41,342 nt of DNA from positions 1 to 41,342 of the forward strand of contig CATYVH010000015.1 of assembly GCA_958413765.1 (NCBI GenBank), in the 5' to 3' direction. The first letter of the stretch is position 1. Every line of letters starts with the position of its first letter. This document shows positions 1 through 8,238 of the stretch, piece after piece. The translations under genes and the position numbers were made by a program. The notes beneath the pieces are model-generated. The model was not told where the DNA came from and searched no databases. It saw nothing but the letters and a program-made list of their open reading frames with translations. The stretch comes from an uncultured Collinsella sp. GTDB lineage: Bacteria; Actinomycetota; Coriobacteriia; Coriobacteriales; Coriobacteriaceae.

Positions 1-536
1 CTGGTCCGGTCCGACCGGGCCGCGCGGCAAGGAGATATATTGCCAGACCGGAGGGCCCCCGTGGGCGGGAATCGCGCACTCCATATTTTGTTCACAAATG
101 AATAGAACCCTCAGTTGCTTCACTGAGGCCGTATTCGAAGCAGCAGCTTCTGATATTGGCGATGACCAGCTGGTTTATAGGTGTTAAGGCGTCGGTCATC
201 TCTGGTGCGCCACTTTACTCCAAAAGCATCAGCTATTTGTTTCCCGTCGGTAAAAGGCAGGTTTTGTTCGCCAAGCGTTCTTATATATAGAGAAGTTCGG
301 GTTCGAACCCGTGCACCGTCAACTAAAAAGCGACCAGCCGGAGCCGATCGCTTTCTATTCTATGCTGGAGCATCCAGAGGGTGCTTCCGAACTCATTTTC
401 TCGCTGCCATTCATGCTTTCGAAGCATCTCTCTGCAGCCCTCGTTGCCTATCCTCGCATCTCTCAGGTCTTCCGGAAATTCACAAGCAGTCTTAGGGTCA
501 ATTTGTTTCCGTTTTCAGAGACTTGTTTGAGAGTTT
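1..536. other. Left-edge region without a convincing gene
   Basis: No well-supported gene is seen. A plus-strand frame is open from the window edge to a stop at about 187 but has no visible start and no family I recognise; it could be the tail of a gene outside the window or chance. The rest has mixed composition. Its one recognisable element is a T-arm palindrome plus hairpin at 299-364, which matches the DNA just downstream of tRNA-Lys and is listed separately. Short frames after 181 show no ribosome binding site or family resemblance. Confidence 0.4.
299..364 (-). repeat. Orphan copy of a tRNA-downstream module (T-arm palindrome plus terminator hairpin)
   Basis: The palindrome GGGTTCGAACCC at 299-310, a hairpin with AAAGCG/CGCTTT arms at about 325-353 and the tail TATTCTATG line up, with nearly equal length, with 1463-1530 beside tRNA-Lys. 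In the same orientation the flank at 361-380 could be a decayed tRNA acceptor end, but no cloverleaf can be folded. I read it as a remnant of the tRNA-linked module bounding the TraX patch on its far side. Confidence 0.55.
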
Positions 537-1334
537 TTAAAGACAGTTCAAAACAATAAGTGAGACACCATAAAGCAGAGCAAGATGTGCCGGATAGAAA
601 ATGTAGAAGAAATATTTGAGCTTCAGCCCTCGCTTACCATTATAAAGATTGATAAGCAGCAACGAAACGACCGCGGCAGCAACATCAGGATTAAATACAT
701 TAGCTGTAGCAAACTCAAATCCGCCGCCAACTATATGGCATGACGAAAGGAGCACTGCACATACTGCAGCAAAGAACATCTTGGCCTTGCTGTCGTGGAA
801 TAAATAGAATGCAGCCACAAGCATAATGCCATACACACCGCCATCTAGTTTAGTGTATTCAGCTGCCAGTGCTGTCAAAACAATCAGAGCAGTTTCTGCG
901 ATGTATCTTTTCCGTTTTGAAAGACTTTGTATCTTTTCCAGAACAATCAAAAAGACCAAGGAAAGCAGGAGCTCACACATAACATTTTGTTGCCGAAGGT
1001 CAAATAGTTGCCCGGTTTGGACGAAATCGTATATGGGCTCCGCAATGATTGCGAAGACAAGCATATTTCGCAGGTACTTCTTTAAGTCATGAGTATGCAA
1101 AAATCCCTCAACTATCAAAAAGCAAAATAAGGGAAATGCAATTCTGCCAAGAACATGAAGCACATCCGAAGCCTCGCTTAGAATCGCCCACTGTTCGTCT
1201 GATATCTGACTGTACGATGCGTGAGTCATGATTCCATTGGTCAGGACGATCCTGCTTACATGATCGAGAACCATCGAAATGGCCGCTATTATCTTTAATG
1301 TGCTGCCGCTAATTCCGTATCTATCTGTTTTCAT
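537..1334 (-). CDS. TraX family membrane protein
   Basis: A 265-residue polytopic membrane protein. The N-terminal pattern (GSTLKIIAAISMVLDHVSR, then LGRIAFPLFCFLIVEGF) and the later HLALLYG segment near a C-terminal helix are typical of the TraX family. TraX of the F plasmid acetylates pilin, but chromosomal homologues in Gram-positives mostly have no established substrate, so only the family is assigned. Several hydrophobic stretches span most of the chain. The start is ATG with AGGA seven bases upstream. Base composition and codons (many ATT, AAA, GCA) are visibly more AT-rich than in neighbouring genes. The gene sits alone between tRNA-3'-end fragments, suggesting acquisition with a mobile island. 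Confidence 0.85.
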   Translation of the reverse strand: MKTDRYGISGSTLKIIAAISMVLDHVSRIVLTNGIMTHASYSQISDEQWAILSEASDVLHVLGRIAFPLFCFLIVEGFLHTHDLKKYLRNMLVFAIIAEPIYDFVQTGQLFDLRQQNVMCELLLSLVFLIVLEKIQSLSKRKRYIAETALIVLTALAAEYTKLDGGVYGIMLVAAFYLFHDSKAKMFFAAVCAVLLSSCHIVGGGFEFATANVFNPDVAAAVVSLLLINLYNGKRGLKLKYFFYIFYPAHLALLYGVSLIVLNCL

Positions 1335-1351
1335 TTCGTTTTCCTTTCTTT

Positions 1352-1474
1352 GGGTGGGCCGTCAGAGGTTCGGCCTGCTCTGCAGGCAGCCGCTGCGGCG
1401 CTTCGCGCCTCGCGCGCTGCGCTGGCAAACGCTCACGCGTTTACTCAGCTCCGCGCCCTTTCGGGTTCGAACCC
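1352..1474 (-). repeat. tRNA-Lys 3'-end-derived repeat module
   Basis: Read on the minus strand downstream of tRNA-Lys and its terminator, this contains a T-arm-like palindrome (1463-1474), a spacer with AAACGC/GCGTTT inverted repeats and GC-rich palindromes, and a copy of the tRNA-Lys T-arm/acceptor end at 1352-1372. The copy differs from the gene's own 3' end by about one internal base and loses the perfect CCA. A module of the same architecture follows tRNA-Gly at 12.8-13.1 kb. Confidence 0.7.
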
Positions 1475-1487
1475 ATGTCGCGGCAAC

Positions 1488-1519
1488 AAAAAAGCGGCCG
1501 GCATCCGCCAGTCGCTTTT
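1488..1519 (-). terminator. Terminator of tRNA-Lys
   Basis: On the minus strand AAAAGCG and CGCTTTTTT form the arms of a hairpin with a GC-rich centre, ending in a T run, 8 nt past the encoded CCA of tRNA-Lys. Confidence 0.8.
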
Positions 1520-1527
1520 CTATTCTA

Positions 1528-1603
1528 TGGTGGGCCGTCAGGGGTTCGAACCCTGGACCTTGGGATTAAAAGTCCCCTGCTCTGCCAGCTGAGCTAACGG
1601 CCC
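1528..1603 (-). tRNA. tRNA-Lys (anticodon UUU)
   Basis: A 76-nt cloverleaf on the minus strand: acceptor GGGCCGT/ACGGCCC, D-stem GCTC/GAGC, anticodon loop CTTTTAA with TTT at positions 34-36, T-arm with GGTTCGAACC, discriminator A and an encoded CCA. The first anticodon-stem pair is G-A, a minor deviation. It reads AAA/AAG lysine codons. It lies 28 nt downstream of the aminopeptidase stop codon on the same strand, with its own likely promoter overlapping that gene's end. Confidence 0.97.
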
Positions 1604-1612
1604 GCGGGTGGC

Positions 1613-1641
1613 ATTGTACCACGGTCTGGGACTATTCCCAA
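1613..1641 (-). promoter_or_regulatory. Candidate promoter of tRNA-Lys
   Basis: On the minus strand a TTGGGA -35-like hexamer, a 17-nt spacer and a TACAAT -10 box lie 9 nt upstream of the tRNA 5' end. The -35 falls over the last codons of the upstream aminopeptidase gene. The -10 is good and the -35 moderate. Confidence 0.5.
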
Positions 1642-2912
1642 CTCCATTGGCCGTTCTGGAAAATCACAACTTCACGTCCATCAGGCGTAATGCCCGTAAT
1701 ATCGATATCGTCCGTGCCGATCATAAAATCGACGTGCGTGCTCGAGACGTTAACGCCATGCTCCAGGAGCTCCTCCTTGGACATGTCATACCCACCCTCG
1801 ATGCATTCGGGGAAACCGACACCCAGCGCGAGATGGCAGCTAGCGTTCTCATCATAGAGCGTGTCATAGAATAGAACGCCACTTTCACGGATCGGCGTAT
1901 TCTTGGAGATAAGCGCGACCTCACCCAGATGAGCGGCACCTTCATCGGTGTCAATAATGCTCGCAAGCGTCGCCTTACCCACGCGGGCATCGTAGTCCAC
2001 TACGCGGCCCGCCTCGAACTTAATCCAAAAATCGTCAACCTTGTTACCGTGGTGAATGAGCGGCATAGCCGAATACACGATACCGTCGGCACGCATACGA
2101 TCAGGCGAGGTGAAGACTTCCTCAGTGGGAATGTTGGGGAAGAAGGGGTGCCCATCGGGCGTCTTGCCCTTGCCGCCGGCCCACTCGTGACCTTTCGTCA
2201 TGCCAATCGTCAGATCGGTTCCATTTGCCGAGGTGTAATGCAGGTAGTCGAAACGATTGTCGTTCAGGAAACGCAGGTTCTTTTCGAATGCGGCGTCATG
2301 GAGTTCCCAGTCGCTCTCCGGGTCCTGGCCATCGGCGCGAGCGGTGTGCAGAATCGCATTCCACAGCTTATAGATTGCAACCTCATCGGCGTCTCCCGGG
2401 AACACCTCGCGCGCCCAGGCAACGACCGGCGCGCCGGCGATGCACCACGGGTTGATGTTGTAGTCCAGTCCGCGGCGGAAGACCTTGCACTGCGTGTTCC
2501 TTGCCTTAGAAGCTGCAGCAGGCTTAGCGGGATCGATGTCCTTAAGGGCGGCAGGGTCCGCACCCTCGATAAAGATAAAGCAGGCACCATCCTGGGCCAG
2601 GGAATCAAGCTGCAGGCGCTTCCACTCGGGCGTCTGCTCAAAATAGCTTTTCTCGACATGCTCGTACGTGAGCCTCGTCACGGCGTCATCGGCCCAAATA
2701 ACCGTCACGTGACCGGCACCGGAGGCATAGGCCTCCGCGACCACCACGCGCGCAAACGGCGCGCACTCGACCGGAGACTGAACGACAACCTCCTGGCCGG
2801 GCTTGACGTTTACGCCCTTGCGGACAACCAGGCGCGCATAGTTTTTAATCTTGGGCTCTAGGGCCTTCATGCCCTCCAGAGCCTCTTCGACCGTCAGGGC
2901 AGCTCGAATCAT
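1632..2912 (-). CDS. M29 family (AmpS-like) metallo-aminopeptidase
   Basis: About 426 residues, the usual length of the M29 (thermophilic aminopeptidase) family, cytosolic dinuclear-metal enzymes that remove N-terminal residues from peptides. Family-like segments are the opening YARLVVRKGVNVKPGQEVVV, the VTVIWADDAVTRLTYEH block, the TDLTIGMTKGHEWAGG region, NIPTEEVFTSPD, and the C-terminal HLALGVGFPE and HVDFMIGTDDIDITG, which supply Glu, His and Asp ligands. An in-frame ATG lies 12 nt further upstream (2924), but GGAG sits six bases before the ATG at 2912 and nothing sits before the outer one, so 2912 is preferred. There is no signal peptide. It probably works in peptide recycling. Confidence 0.92.
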   Translation of the reverse strand: MIRAALTVEEALEGMKALEPKIKNYARLVVRKGVNVKPGQEVVVQSPVECAPFARVVVAEAYASGAGHVTVIWADDAVTRLTYEHVEKSYFEQTPEWKRLQLDSLAQDGACFIFIEGADPAALKDIDPAKPAAASKARNTQCKVFRRGLDYNINPWCIAGAPVVAWAREVFPGDADEVAIYKLWNAILHTARADGQDPESDWELHDAAFEKNLRFLNDNRFDYLHYTSANGTDLTIGMTKGHEWAGGKGKTPDGHPFFPNIPTEEVFTSPDRMRADGIVYSAMPLIHHGNKVDDFWIKFEAGRVVDYDARVGKATLASIIDTDEGAAHLGEVALISKNTPIRESGVLFYDTLYDENASCHLALGVGFPECIEGGYDMSKEELLEHGVNVSSTHVDFMIGTDDIDITGITPDGREVVIFQNGQWSWE

Positions 2913-2938
2913 GTGCCACTCCATCTATCTATAGAACA

Positions 2939-2970
2939 GTAAAAAGCGCGCCGCAAAAACGACGCGCCTT
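2939..2970 (-). terminator. Terminator after the small membrane protein gene
   Basis: GGCGCGTCG and CGGCGCGCT form a stem with a G-U pair around TTTTTG, followed by TTTTT on the minus strand. It separates the purC-linked gene from the aminopeptidase gene. Confidence 0.75.
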
Positions 2971-3000
2971 ATATCTTAGCGATAAGTATGCATGCAAACG

Positions 3001-3576
3001 CTACTTCTTCTTGGAGTCCTTCTTGTCCTCCTCGGCAGCCGAGCGCTCGATAAGGGCGTTGAGCTTGTTCTCGGACATGCCCTCGGCCTGCGTGCGGTAC
3101 ATGTTGCGCAGGGGACGAATACGAACGAAGTCGTAAATAAAGTCACCCAAAATGACGACGTAGGACAAAACGATGCCGACCATCTGGACAGGGCTGGACA
3201 CCATGCCAGCGGGAGCGAAGTACAGCGAAGCCCAAATGGCCACGACGAGCACCATGCCGATAGCGAGCACGGCCCACCAGATGCGGCGGCGCTTGGTGTA
3301 GTCCTCATCCTGCTTGAGAAGGATATTCGACACCGTGTAGATGCGATCCTCCTTGGCGCGCTGCTTAGCCTTGCGGGCGCGCTTCTCCTCTTTAGAGAGG
3401 CCCTCGAGGTTCTCGCCCTTCTCGAGCTCTTTGCGGCGTGCCTTAGACGAAGCCGGCACGACGCGGACAGAGCTCGCTGCCTGACGGGCGGGCTTGGCGG
3501 ATGCGGCGGACTTGCGCGCAACCCCGGTAACCTCGTGGGATTGCGTGCGCTTGTTCGTGGCGCTACGGGTACTCAC
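3001..3576 (-). CDS. Small membrane protein of unknown function, purC-linked
   Basis: 191 residues. A long basic, low-complexity N-terminal part (Ser/Ala/Arg/Lys-rich, about residues 1-75) leads into two predicted membrane helices (about 100-122 and 128-150), followed by a short charged C-terminus ending in KKDSKKK. The ends are probably cytoplasmic given their charge. No enzyme motif is visible and I do not recognise a named family. It starts with GTG immediately after the purC stop codon, so the two are co-transcribed and probably translationally coupled. A terminator follows. The link to purine synthesis may be positional only. Confidence 0.75.
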   Translation of the reverse strand: MSTRSATNKRTQSHEVTGVARKSAASAKPARQAASSVRVVPASSKARRKELEKGENLEGLSKEEKRARKAKQRAKEDRIYTVSNILLKQDEDYTKRRRIWWAVLAIGMVLVVAIWASLYFAPAGMVSSPVQMVGIVLSYVVILGDFIYDFVRIRPLRNMYRTQAEGMSENKLNALIERSAAEEDKKDSKKK

Positions 3577-4464
3577 TTATGCGTTCTCCTTCATGCTTGT
3601 GAACTGGGAGCCCGTGATGATCTGGAAGGCCTCGCGATAGCGCTCGGACGTGCCATCGATGACCTCGGCGGGCAGGTGCGGGGTCTCCCCCGTCATATCC
3701 CAGTTGGCTTTGAGCCAATTGCGGACGAATTGCTTGTCGTAGCTGGGCTGAATCTTGCCCTCCTCGTAGCTGGCGGCAGGCCAGAAACGGCTGGAGTCAG
3801 GCGTGAGGCACTCGTCGATCAGCGTGACCTTGCCATCGATGACACCAAACTCGAACTTGGTGTCGGCAATGATGATGCCACGGGTCGCGGCGTACTCGGC
3901 AGCGGCCTTGTAGATCTTGAGGGAAAGGTCGCGAATCTGCGTGGCGATGTCCTCGCCCACGATCTCGCAGCAACGCTCGAACGAGATGTTCTCGTCGTGG
4001 TCACCGATCTCGGCCTTCGTGGACGGCGTGAACAGCGGCTCAGGAAGCTTGGAAGCCTCGGTCAGGCCCTCAGGCAGCTGGATGCCGCAGACGGTGCCGT
4101 TCTCGTCGTAGGTCTTCTTGCCCGAACCGGTCAGATAGCCGCGGACGATGCACTCGATAGGAATCGTCTGGGCCTTCTTAACCAGCATGGCGCGGCCGGC
4201 GAGGTAGTCACGATACTCAGCAAACTCCTCAGGGAAATCCGCCGGGTCGATGGAAACGAGGTGGTTGGGAACGATGTCGGCAAACTTATCGAACCAGAAT
4301 GCCGAGATGCGGTTGAGCACCTCTCCCTTAAACGGAATCTCGTCGGGAAGAATGAAGTCGAACGCAGAAATGCGGTCGGTGGCGACCATCAGCAGGTTTT
4401 CACCGGCATCGTAGATATCACGAACCTTGCCACGGGAATCCGGACGACGCTCCATCGTTGTCAC
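3577..4464 (-). CDS. purC: Phosphoribosylaminoimidazole-succinocarboxamide synthase
   Basis: SAICAR synthase joins aspartate to CAIR with ATP in de novo purine synthesis. The N-terminal SRGKVRDIYD and MVATDRISAFDF, the IPFKGEVLNRIS segment, the ECIVRGYLTGSGKKTY region and LIDECLTPDSSRFWP are family signatures of the roughly 300-residue type. Three in-frame starts are possible. GTG at 4464 has AAGGAG with an 8-nt gap, while the outer GTG at 4473 overlaps that sequence and the ATG at 4455 is too far away, so 4464 is chosen. The abutting downstream membrane protein shares its transcript. purB lies 7 kb away on the same strand, not in the same operon. Confidence 0.96.
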   Translation of the reverse strand: MTTMERRPDSRGKVRDIYDAGENLLMVATDRISAFDFILPDEIPFKGEVLNRISAFWFDKFADIVPNHLVSIDPADFPEEFAEYRDYLAGRAMLVKKAQTIPIECIVRGYLTGSGKKTYDENGTVCGIQLPEGLTEASKLPEPLFTPSTKAEIGDHDENISFERCCEIVGEDIATQIRDLSLKIYKAAAEYAATRGIIIADTKFEFGVIDGKVTLIDECLTPDSSRFWPAASYEEGKIQPSYDKQFVRNWLKANWDMTGETPHLPAEVIDGTSERYREAFQIITGSQFTSMKENA

Positions 4465-4573
4465 GTGAGTCACTCCTTACCAAAATACGACAGTAATGCG
4501 GGTTCTTTCCCGCACGTTTTCGCAAACTCGGAGCGGCAGGGACGAAACCCCTCCTTCACCGAATAGCGAAAAG

Positions 4574-6139
4574 CTAGTGCTCCATTGTAGTAGATGCCGC
4601 GTCCGCCGTGTGCTCGCGAGGCAGATGAATTGTAAAAGTCGTACCCTTTCCAAGCTCCGACTCCACGGAAATGTAGCCATGATGGCGCTCGACGATTTGT
4701 TTAGTTACGGCGAGGCCCACGCCCAGGCCACCCGCCTCGCGGGCGCGACTGGCGTCGGCACGCCAAAAACGACCAAAGATGCGCGACAGATCGTCCTTGG
4801 CAATACCGATGCCGGTATCCGAAACGGCAATACTGACATGCTTGCGGTCACTGAGCACCGACACCACGACCCAACCGCCCTCGGGGGTGTAGCGCATGGC
4901 GTTGCTCATGAGATTGATGACGCACTGCGTGATCATGTCGGGATCGGCCTCGACGACATCGTCGTGACCCTGGGTTTCATCTGCAAAGCGCAAGCGCAGA
5001 TCGCGGTCAACAAACAGGCGCTCCTGAGCGTTGACGATGGAACGCACGAAGGGAACCATGTCCACCGGCTCAAGGTTGAGCGGCGCTGTGCTGTTTTCCA
5101 TGCGCGATAGATCGAGCATCTGCTGCACCAGACGGGCCAGGCGACGTGTCTCGGATGCAACGGTTTCCAGATGCTCGTCGTCGGTGGGATACACCCCATC
5201 CTGCATGGCTTCGACTGTCGCGAGCATGGCCATAAGCGGAGTACGAAGTTCGTGAGCCACGTCTGAGGTCAGGCGCTTCTCGTGTTTCATATCCTTCTCG
5301 AGCGAAGTGGCCATCTCATCGAAGGTCTCACCCAGCTGATCAATCTCGTCATCACCGCGCAAACCAGTACGAGCGGACAGATCGCCATCGCGAATTTGCT
5401 TGGCCGTGCTCGTAATACGATGAATCGGCTTGGTGAGCATGCGCGACACGAGCGATCCGATAACGACCGAAATGCAAACTGCAACAACCGCAGCAAGGGC
5501 CATGGCGTTAAAGGTCTTCTCCCTAAACGCAGAATCTGCCTTGGTGAGCAAGGCATCGGAGCCGATGGCCCACAGCTTTACTTGTCCGACATGCTCGCCG
5601 GAAGACGTTATGATTTCGACGTTTGCAACGCTATCGGAGCCGGTGGGAGCCGACGAGACCGGACTATGCGATGCTTTTTTCCCGCTCGAGCTGCTCGACG
5701 CTGATTCGTTCTCGCGCACATCGGCGGTCGCGCTTGCCGAAGGCCATGAGTCGTCATAAACGACAACGCCTTTCTTGTTGACGACCTGCATACCCAAATC
5801 GTCGGACACCAAACTCGATGTCGCGACCGTACGTAGCTCGCCCGCAGTCCAATTGCCGTTTTCCTCATATGAGGTCGCCAACTTCTCGGCAGCGGAATTT
5901 GCGATTTCGACGATATTGGAGCGTGTGTAATCCGAAAAGACCGTGCCCCACACAACAGAGACAACGCCCACCAGCACCAATACCGTCATGAGCGATGTCA
6001 GAGCAAAAGCAAGTGCCATGCGCGAGGGATAGCTCATCGTTGGCCGTGAATCGGAACGAGGCGTGTTCCAACTAGCCTTGGAACCCGCCTCGCTCTCCTG
6101 CTTGTGCTTTTGTCCGATTTCAAAGCGCGCAGGTGTCAT
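4574..6139 (-). CDS. Membrane sensor histidine kinase
   Basis: 521 residues, the sensor of a two-component system with the response regulator just upstream. Order: cytoplasmic N-terminus, first membrane helix (about 41-65), an extracytoplasmic sensor region of about 140 residues with a Ser-rich, probably unstructured stretch (about 145-170), second helix (about 212-234), HAMP (KPIHRITSTAKQIRDGDL), and HisKA with the phospho-accepting His near residue 296 in DVAHELRTPL. The ATPase domain has the N box (NLMSNAMRYTPEGG), SDTGIGI and GLGVGLAV. All catalytic motifs are intact. It starts 11 nt after the regulator stop, with AGGG near that stop as ribosome binding site. The ligand cannot be deduced. 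Confidence 0.95.
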   Translation of the reverse strand: MTPARFEIGQKHKQESEAGSKASWNTPRSDSRPTMSYPSRMALAFALTSLMTVLVLVGVVSVVWGTVFSDYTRSNIVEIANSAAEKLATSYEENGNWTAGELRTVATSSLVSDDLGMQVVNKKGVVVYDDSWPSASATADVRENESASSSSSGKKASHSPVSSAPTGSDSVANVEIITSSGEHVGQVKLWAIGSDALLTKADSAFREKTFNAMALAAVVAVCISVVIGSLVSRMLTKPIHRITSTAKQIRDGDLSARTGLRGDDEIDQLGETFDEMATSLEKDMKHEKRLTSDVAHELRTPLMAMLATVEAMQDGVYPTDDEHLETVASETRRLARLVQQMLDLSRMENSTAPLNLEPVDMVPFVRSIVNAQERLFVDRDLRLRFADETQGHDDVVEADPDMITQCVINLMSNAMRYTPEGGWVVVSVLSDRKHVSIAVSDTGIGIAKDDLSRIFGRFWRADASRAREAGGLGVGLAVTKQIVERHHGYISVESELGKGTTFTIHLPREHTADAASTTMEH

Positions 6140-6150
6140 ATGTGATTTCC

Positions 6151-6873
6151 CTATTTCTCGTCCGACTTATCGGTCTTGGCCGGAGCCTCGAAGCGATAGC
6201 CGACACCATGGACGGTGTAGAGCCACTTGGGCTTCTTGGGATCATCGCCCAGCTTGGCGCGAAGATTCTTCACGTGGCTATCGATGGTGCGCTCATAGCC
6301 CTCAAAGTCATACCCGAGCACTTTCTCGACCAGCTCCATGCGGTTATACACACGGCCGGGATGACGGGCAAGTGTGGTGAGCAGCTTGAACTCGGAAGCC
6401 GTCAGATCGACTTCCTTGCCCTCGACCAAGATCTTGTGGCCCGAGATATCGATGACCAGATCGCCGAAGTCGAGTACCTCGACGGCGGGCTCGTCGGCCT
6501 GATGGGCACGGCGGAACAGAGCGCGAACGCGGGCGACGAGCTCGCGCGGCGAGAACGGCTTAATCAGATAGTCGTCGGCGCCGAGCTCAAGACCGATAAT
6601 ACGGTCCTCGATCTCGCCCTTAGCCGTCAGCATGATGATGGGGACATCCGAGGTATCGCGAATGGTGCGGCAAACGCGCTCGCCGGGGATCTTGGGGAGC
6701 ATAAGGTCGAGCACGACCAGGTCGAACTGATGCTTCTCGAACTCCTCGATCGCGGACTGGCCGTCGCCGACGCCCACAACCCAGTAGCCTTCGCGCTCGA
6801 GATAGGCAGCGACGGCGTCACGGATTGCCTTCTCATCCTCGACCAGCAGAATCTTTTTTGCATCTGAAGCCAT
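6151..6873 (-). CDS. OmpR/PhoB-family response regulator
   Basis: 240 residues: a receiver domain with the acidic pair in LLVEDEK, phospho-acceptor Asp near residue 56 in VVLDLMLPKIPGE, the Thr and Lys switch residues (MLTAKG, LIKPFSPREL), then a C-terminal winged helix with the typical EFKLLTTLARHPGRVYNR and HGVGYRFE ending. It is the DNA-binding partner of the downstream kinase. An in-frame ATG exists at 6894, but a G-run lies seven bases before the ATG at 6873 and the receiver fold begins directly after it, so 6873 is preferred. Target genes are unknown. Confidence 0.95.
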   Translation of the reverse strand: MASDAKKILLVEDEKAIRDAVAAYLEREGYWVVGVGDGQSAIEEFEKHQFDLVVLDLMLPKIPGERVCRTIRDTSDVPIIMLTAKGEIEDRIIGLELGADDYLIKPFSPRELVARVRALFRRAHQADEPAVEVLDFGDLVIDISGHKILVEGKEVDLTASEFKLLTTLARHPGRVYNRMELVEKVLGYDFEGYERTIDSHVKNLRAKLGDDPKKPKWLYTVHGVGYRFEAPAKTDKSDEK

Positions 6874-6928
6874 AACACGGCCCCCCTGTCTCAATTAGCT
6901 AAGAACAAGCCCATTTTAACGCACCTGA

Positions 6929-6967
6929 GCCCGCCAGATGCCGCTATGACGCGGCAGCTCGGCGGGC
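6929..6967. other. Two-stage inverted repeat upstream of the response regulator
   Basis: GCCCGCC/GGCGGGC and, inside it, TGCCGC/GCGGCA form a stacked hairpin with a small internal loop. No T run follows on either strand, so it is not a classical terminator. It lies between the lipoprotein stop and the regulator start and may weaken read-through or serve in regulation. Confidence 0.4.
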
Positions 6968-7026
6968 GGTACTCACAATTACAACGCGTTTATTCCCCTG
7001 TTGGCGCCTTTTTAACCCCTCTAAGC

Positions 7027-8238
7027 TTAAAGAGAGAATAGGCGTGCAGTGACCGTCTCTGGTATACCCTGGCTGTTGCGCACCGTGGCGTACGTAAGGA
7101 ATGAGTCCGATTTTCCCGCCGTAGCTGGATAATCGCCATACTCCAAAGCGCGGTCGGGCGACAGCAGCGAGCCATAGGTCTTGGCAGAGGTGTCGATGAG
7201 AAAATGCGATGCTTGCACCTTAACGAGATATTTATTCTTCTTGCCGGCAGCACATGCGAGCGGCTCGCGCGACAGAAAGAGGTACGGCCCTCCCTCATTA
7301 CCGATATACGTGCCCATGTTGCCTAGGCTGCCCACGCCACTATAGGTCGCCTCGATAGAAAACACGAAGGTATCGCCCATATATACGGCCTCGAAAGGCG
7401 AGACTGACGAGGGAAGGACTAGCTGGGCACGTTTGGTGTTGTTGCCATCGGTCAGATCGATTGCCGTTATGCCGTAGTAGACGCCCTCGTCGTTGCGGAC
7501 ACGCGGTGAGATGGTCAAAATGCCGTCGCTCGCGCGTGGGGCCGACGCAAAGCGGCCCGTCGATTTCCAAATTGTCTCGGCCTTAGATTCATCAAGCGAG
7601 CGACGATAGCAAAACGAATCGTTACTCGTTTTATTGCCGCCTGCCGAAGGCATTTTATACCAGATGACTGATGACCCGAACGCCGTAAACAGTGGCGGAT
7701 CGTAGTCCTTGCCACCTCGATCGAGCTCAACCACGTCGCCAGAGAGCGAAGCGCCCGACAGATTTTGAGCGTAGAGCTTCCACGATGAATTGGCAAAGTT
7801 CATCTCAACCCACGCAAACACGCCATCGCCGGCACGGACATCGTAAAAAGCATATCCCGTGCCCTCGATAGGATCCTCAATTAATGTGGTAAGTGAGCCA
7901 TCGCCCAGGTTGAGCACACCGAGTGTGTTGGCGTGCAGTGCCGATGCAGGCGCCATCATTGCCGCAGCATAGTCACCCTCGCAGTAGTACAGCAATGTGC
8001 CCAGCGGCAGCGTCCACGATGCCGCCGGCTCAAGATCGATGTCGACTGCCTCGTACTCATCCGTAATCGAGATGATCTTGGAATCGTCCTTGATAACCTG
8101 CGGCTCGCCAGCGGCATCATCACTGGTGCCTGTTTTTTTCGAACATCCGGCAAGCACCGTGGCAGCGCCCGCGGCAGCTCCACCGAGCACAAAGCCGCGG
8201 CGCGATATTCCGTTCTTGATGTGGTCGACGATACCCAT
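7027..8238 (-). CDS. Tat-exported lipoprotein, function unknown
   Basis: 403 residues. The N-terminus has a twin-arginine signal (SRRGFVLGG, about 12-20), a hydrophobic Ala/Gly stretch and a lipobox LAGC with Cys near residue 32, so it should be exported folded and lipid-anchored outside the membrane. The mature part contains repeated beta-rich, Trp/Tyr-containing segments (for example GVFAWVEMNFANSSWKLYAQ, SSVIWYKMPS) suggestive of a beta-propeller-like fold, but no repeat count can be fixed by eye and no enzyme motif is visible. Its ATG overlaps the stop of the upstream TSCPD gene (TAATG), indicating coupling. Confidence 0.8.
   Translation of the reverse strand: MGIVDHIKNGISRRGFVLGGAAAGAATVLAGCSKKTGTSDDAAGEPQVIKDDSKIISITDEYEAVDIDLEPAASWTLPLGTLLYYCEGDYAAAMMAPASALHANTLGVLNLGDGSLTTLIEDPIEGTGYAFYDVRAGDGVFAWVEMNFANSSWKLYAQNLSGASLSGDVVELDRGGKDYDPPLFTAFGSSVIWYKMPSAGGNKTSNDSFCYRRSLDESKAETIWKSTGRFASAPRASDGILTISPRVRNDEGVYYGITAIDLTDGNNTKRAQLVLPSSVSPFEAVYMGDTFVFSIEATYSGVGSLGNMGTYIGNEGGPYLFLSREPLACAAGKKNKYLVKVQASHFLIDTSAKTYGSLLSPDRALEYGDYPATAGKSDSFLTYATVRNSQGIPETVTARLFSL

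Noticed and set aside
361..470. Decayed tRNA gene upstream of the orphan terminator
   Set aside because: An acceptor-like end can be imagined, but the T-loop and anticodon arm cannot be folded.
181..559. Small plus-strand frames near the left edge
   Set aside because: No ribosome binding site, no family features, and they run through the T-arm/hairpin repeat.
4500..4540. Terminator or riboswitch between purC and the histidine kinase
   Set aside because: A short GCGGG/CCCGC hairpin is present but has no T run on the relevant strand and no recognisable riboswitch core.
2992..4566. 524-codon plus-strand frame over purC and its neighbour
   Set aside because: Antisense to purC, which is unambiguous.
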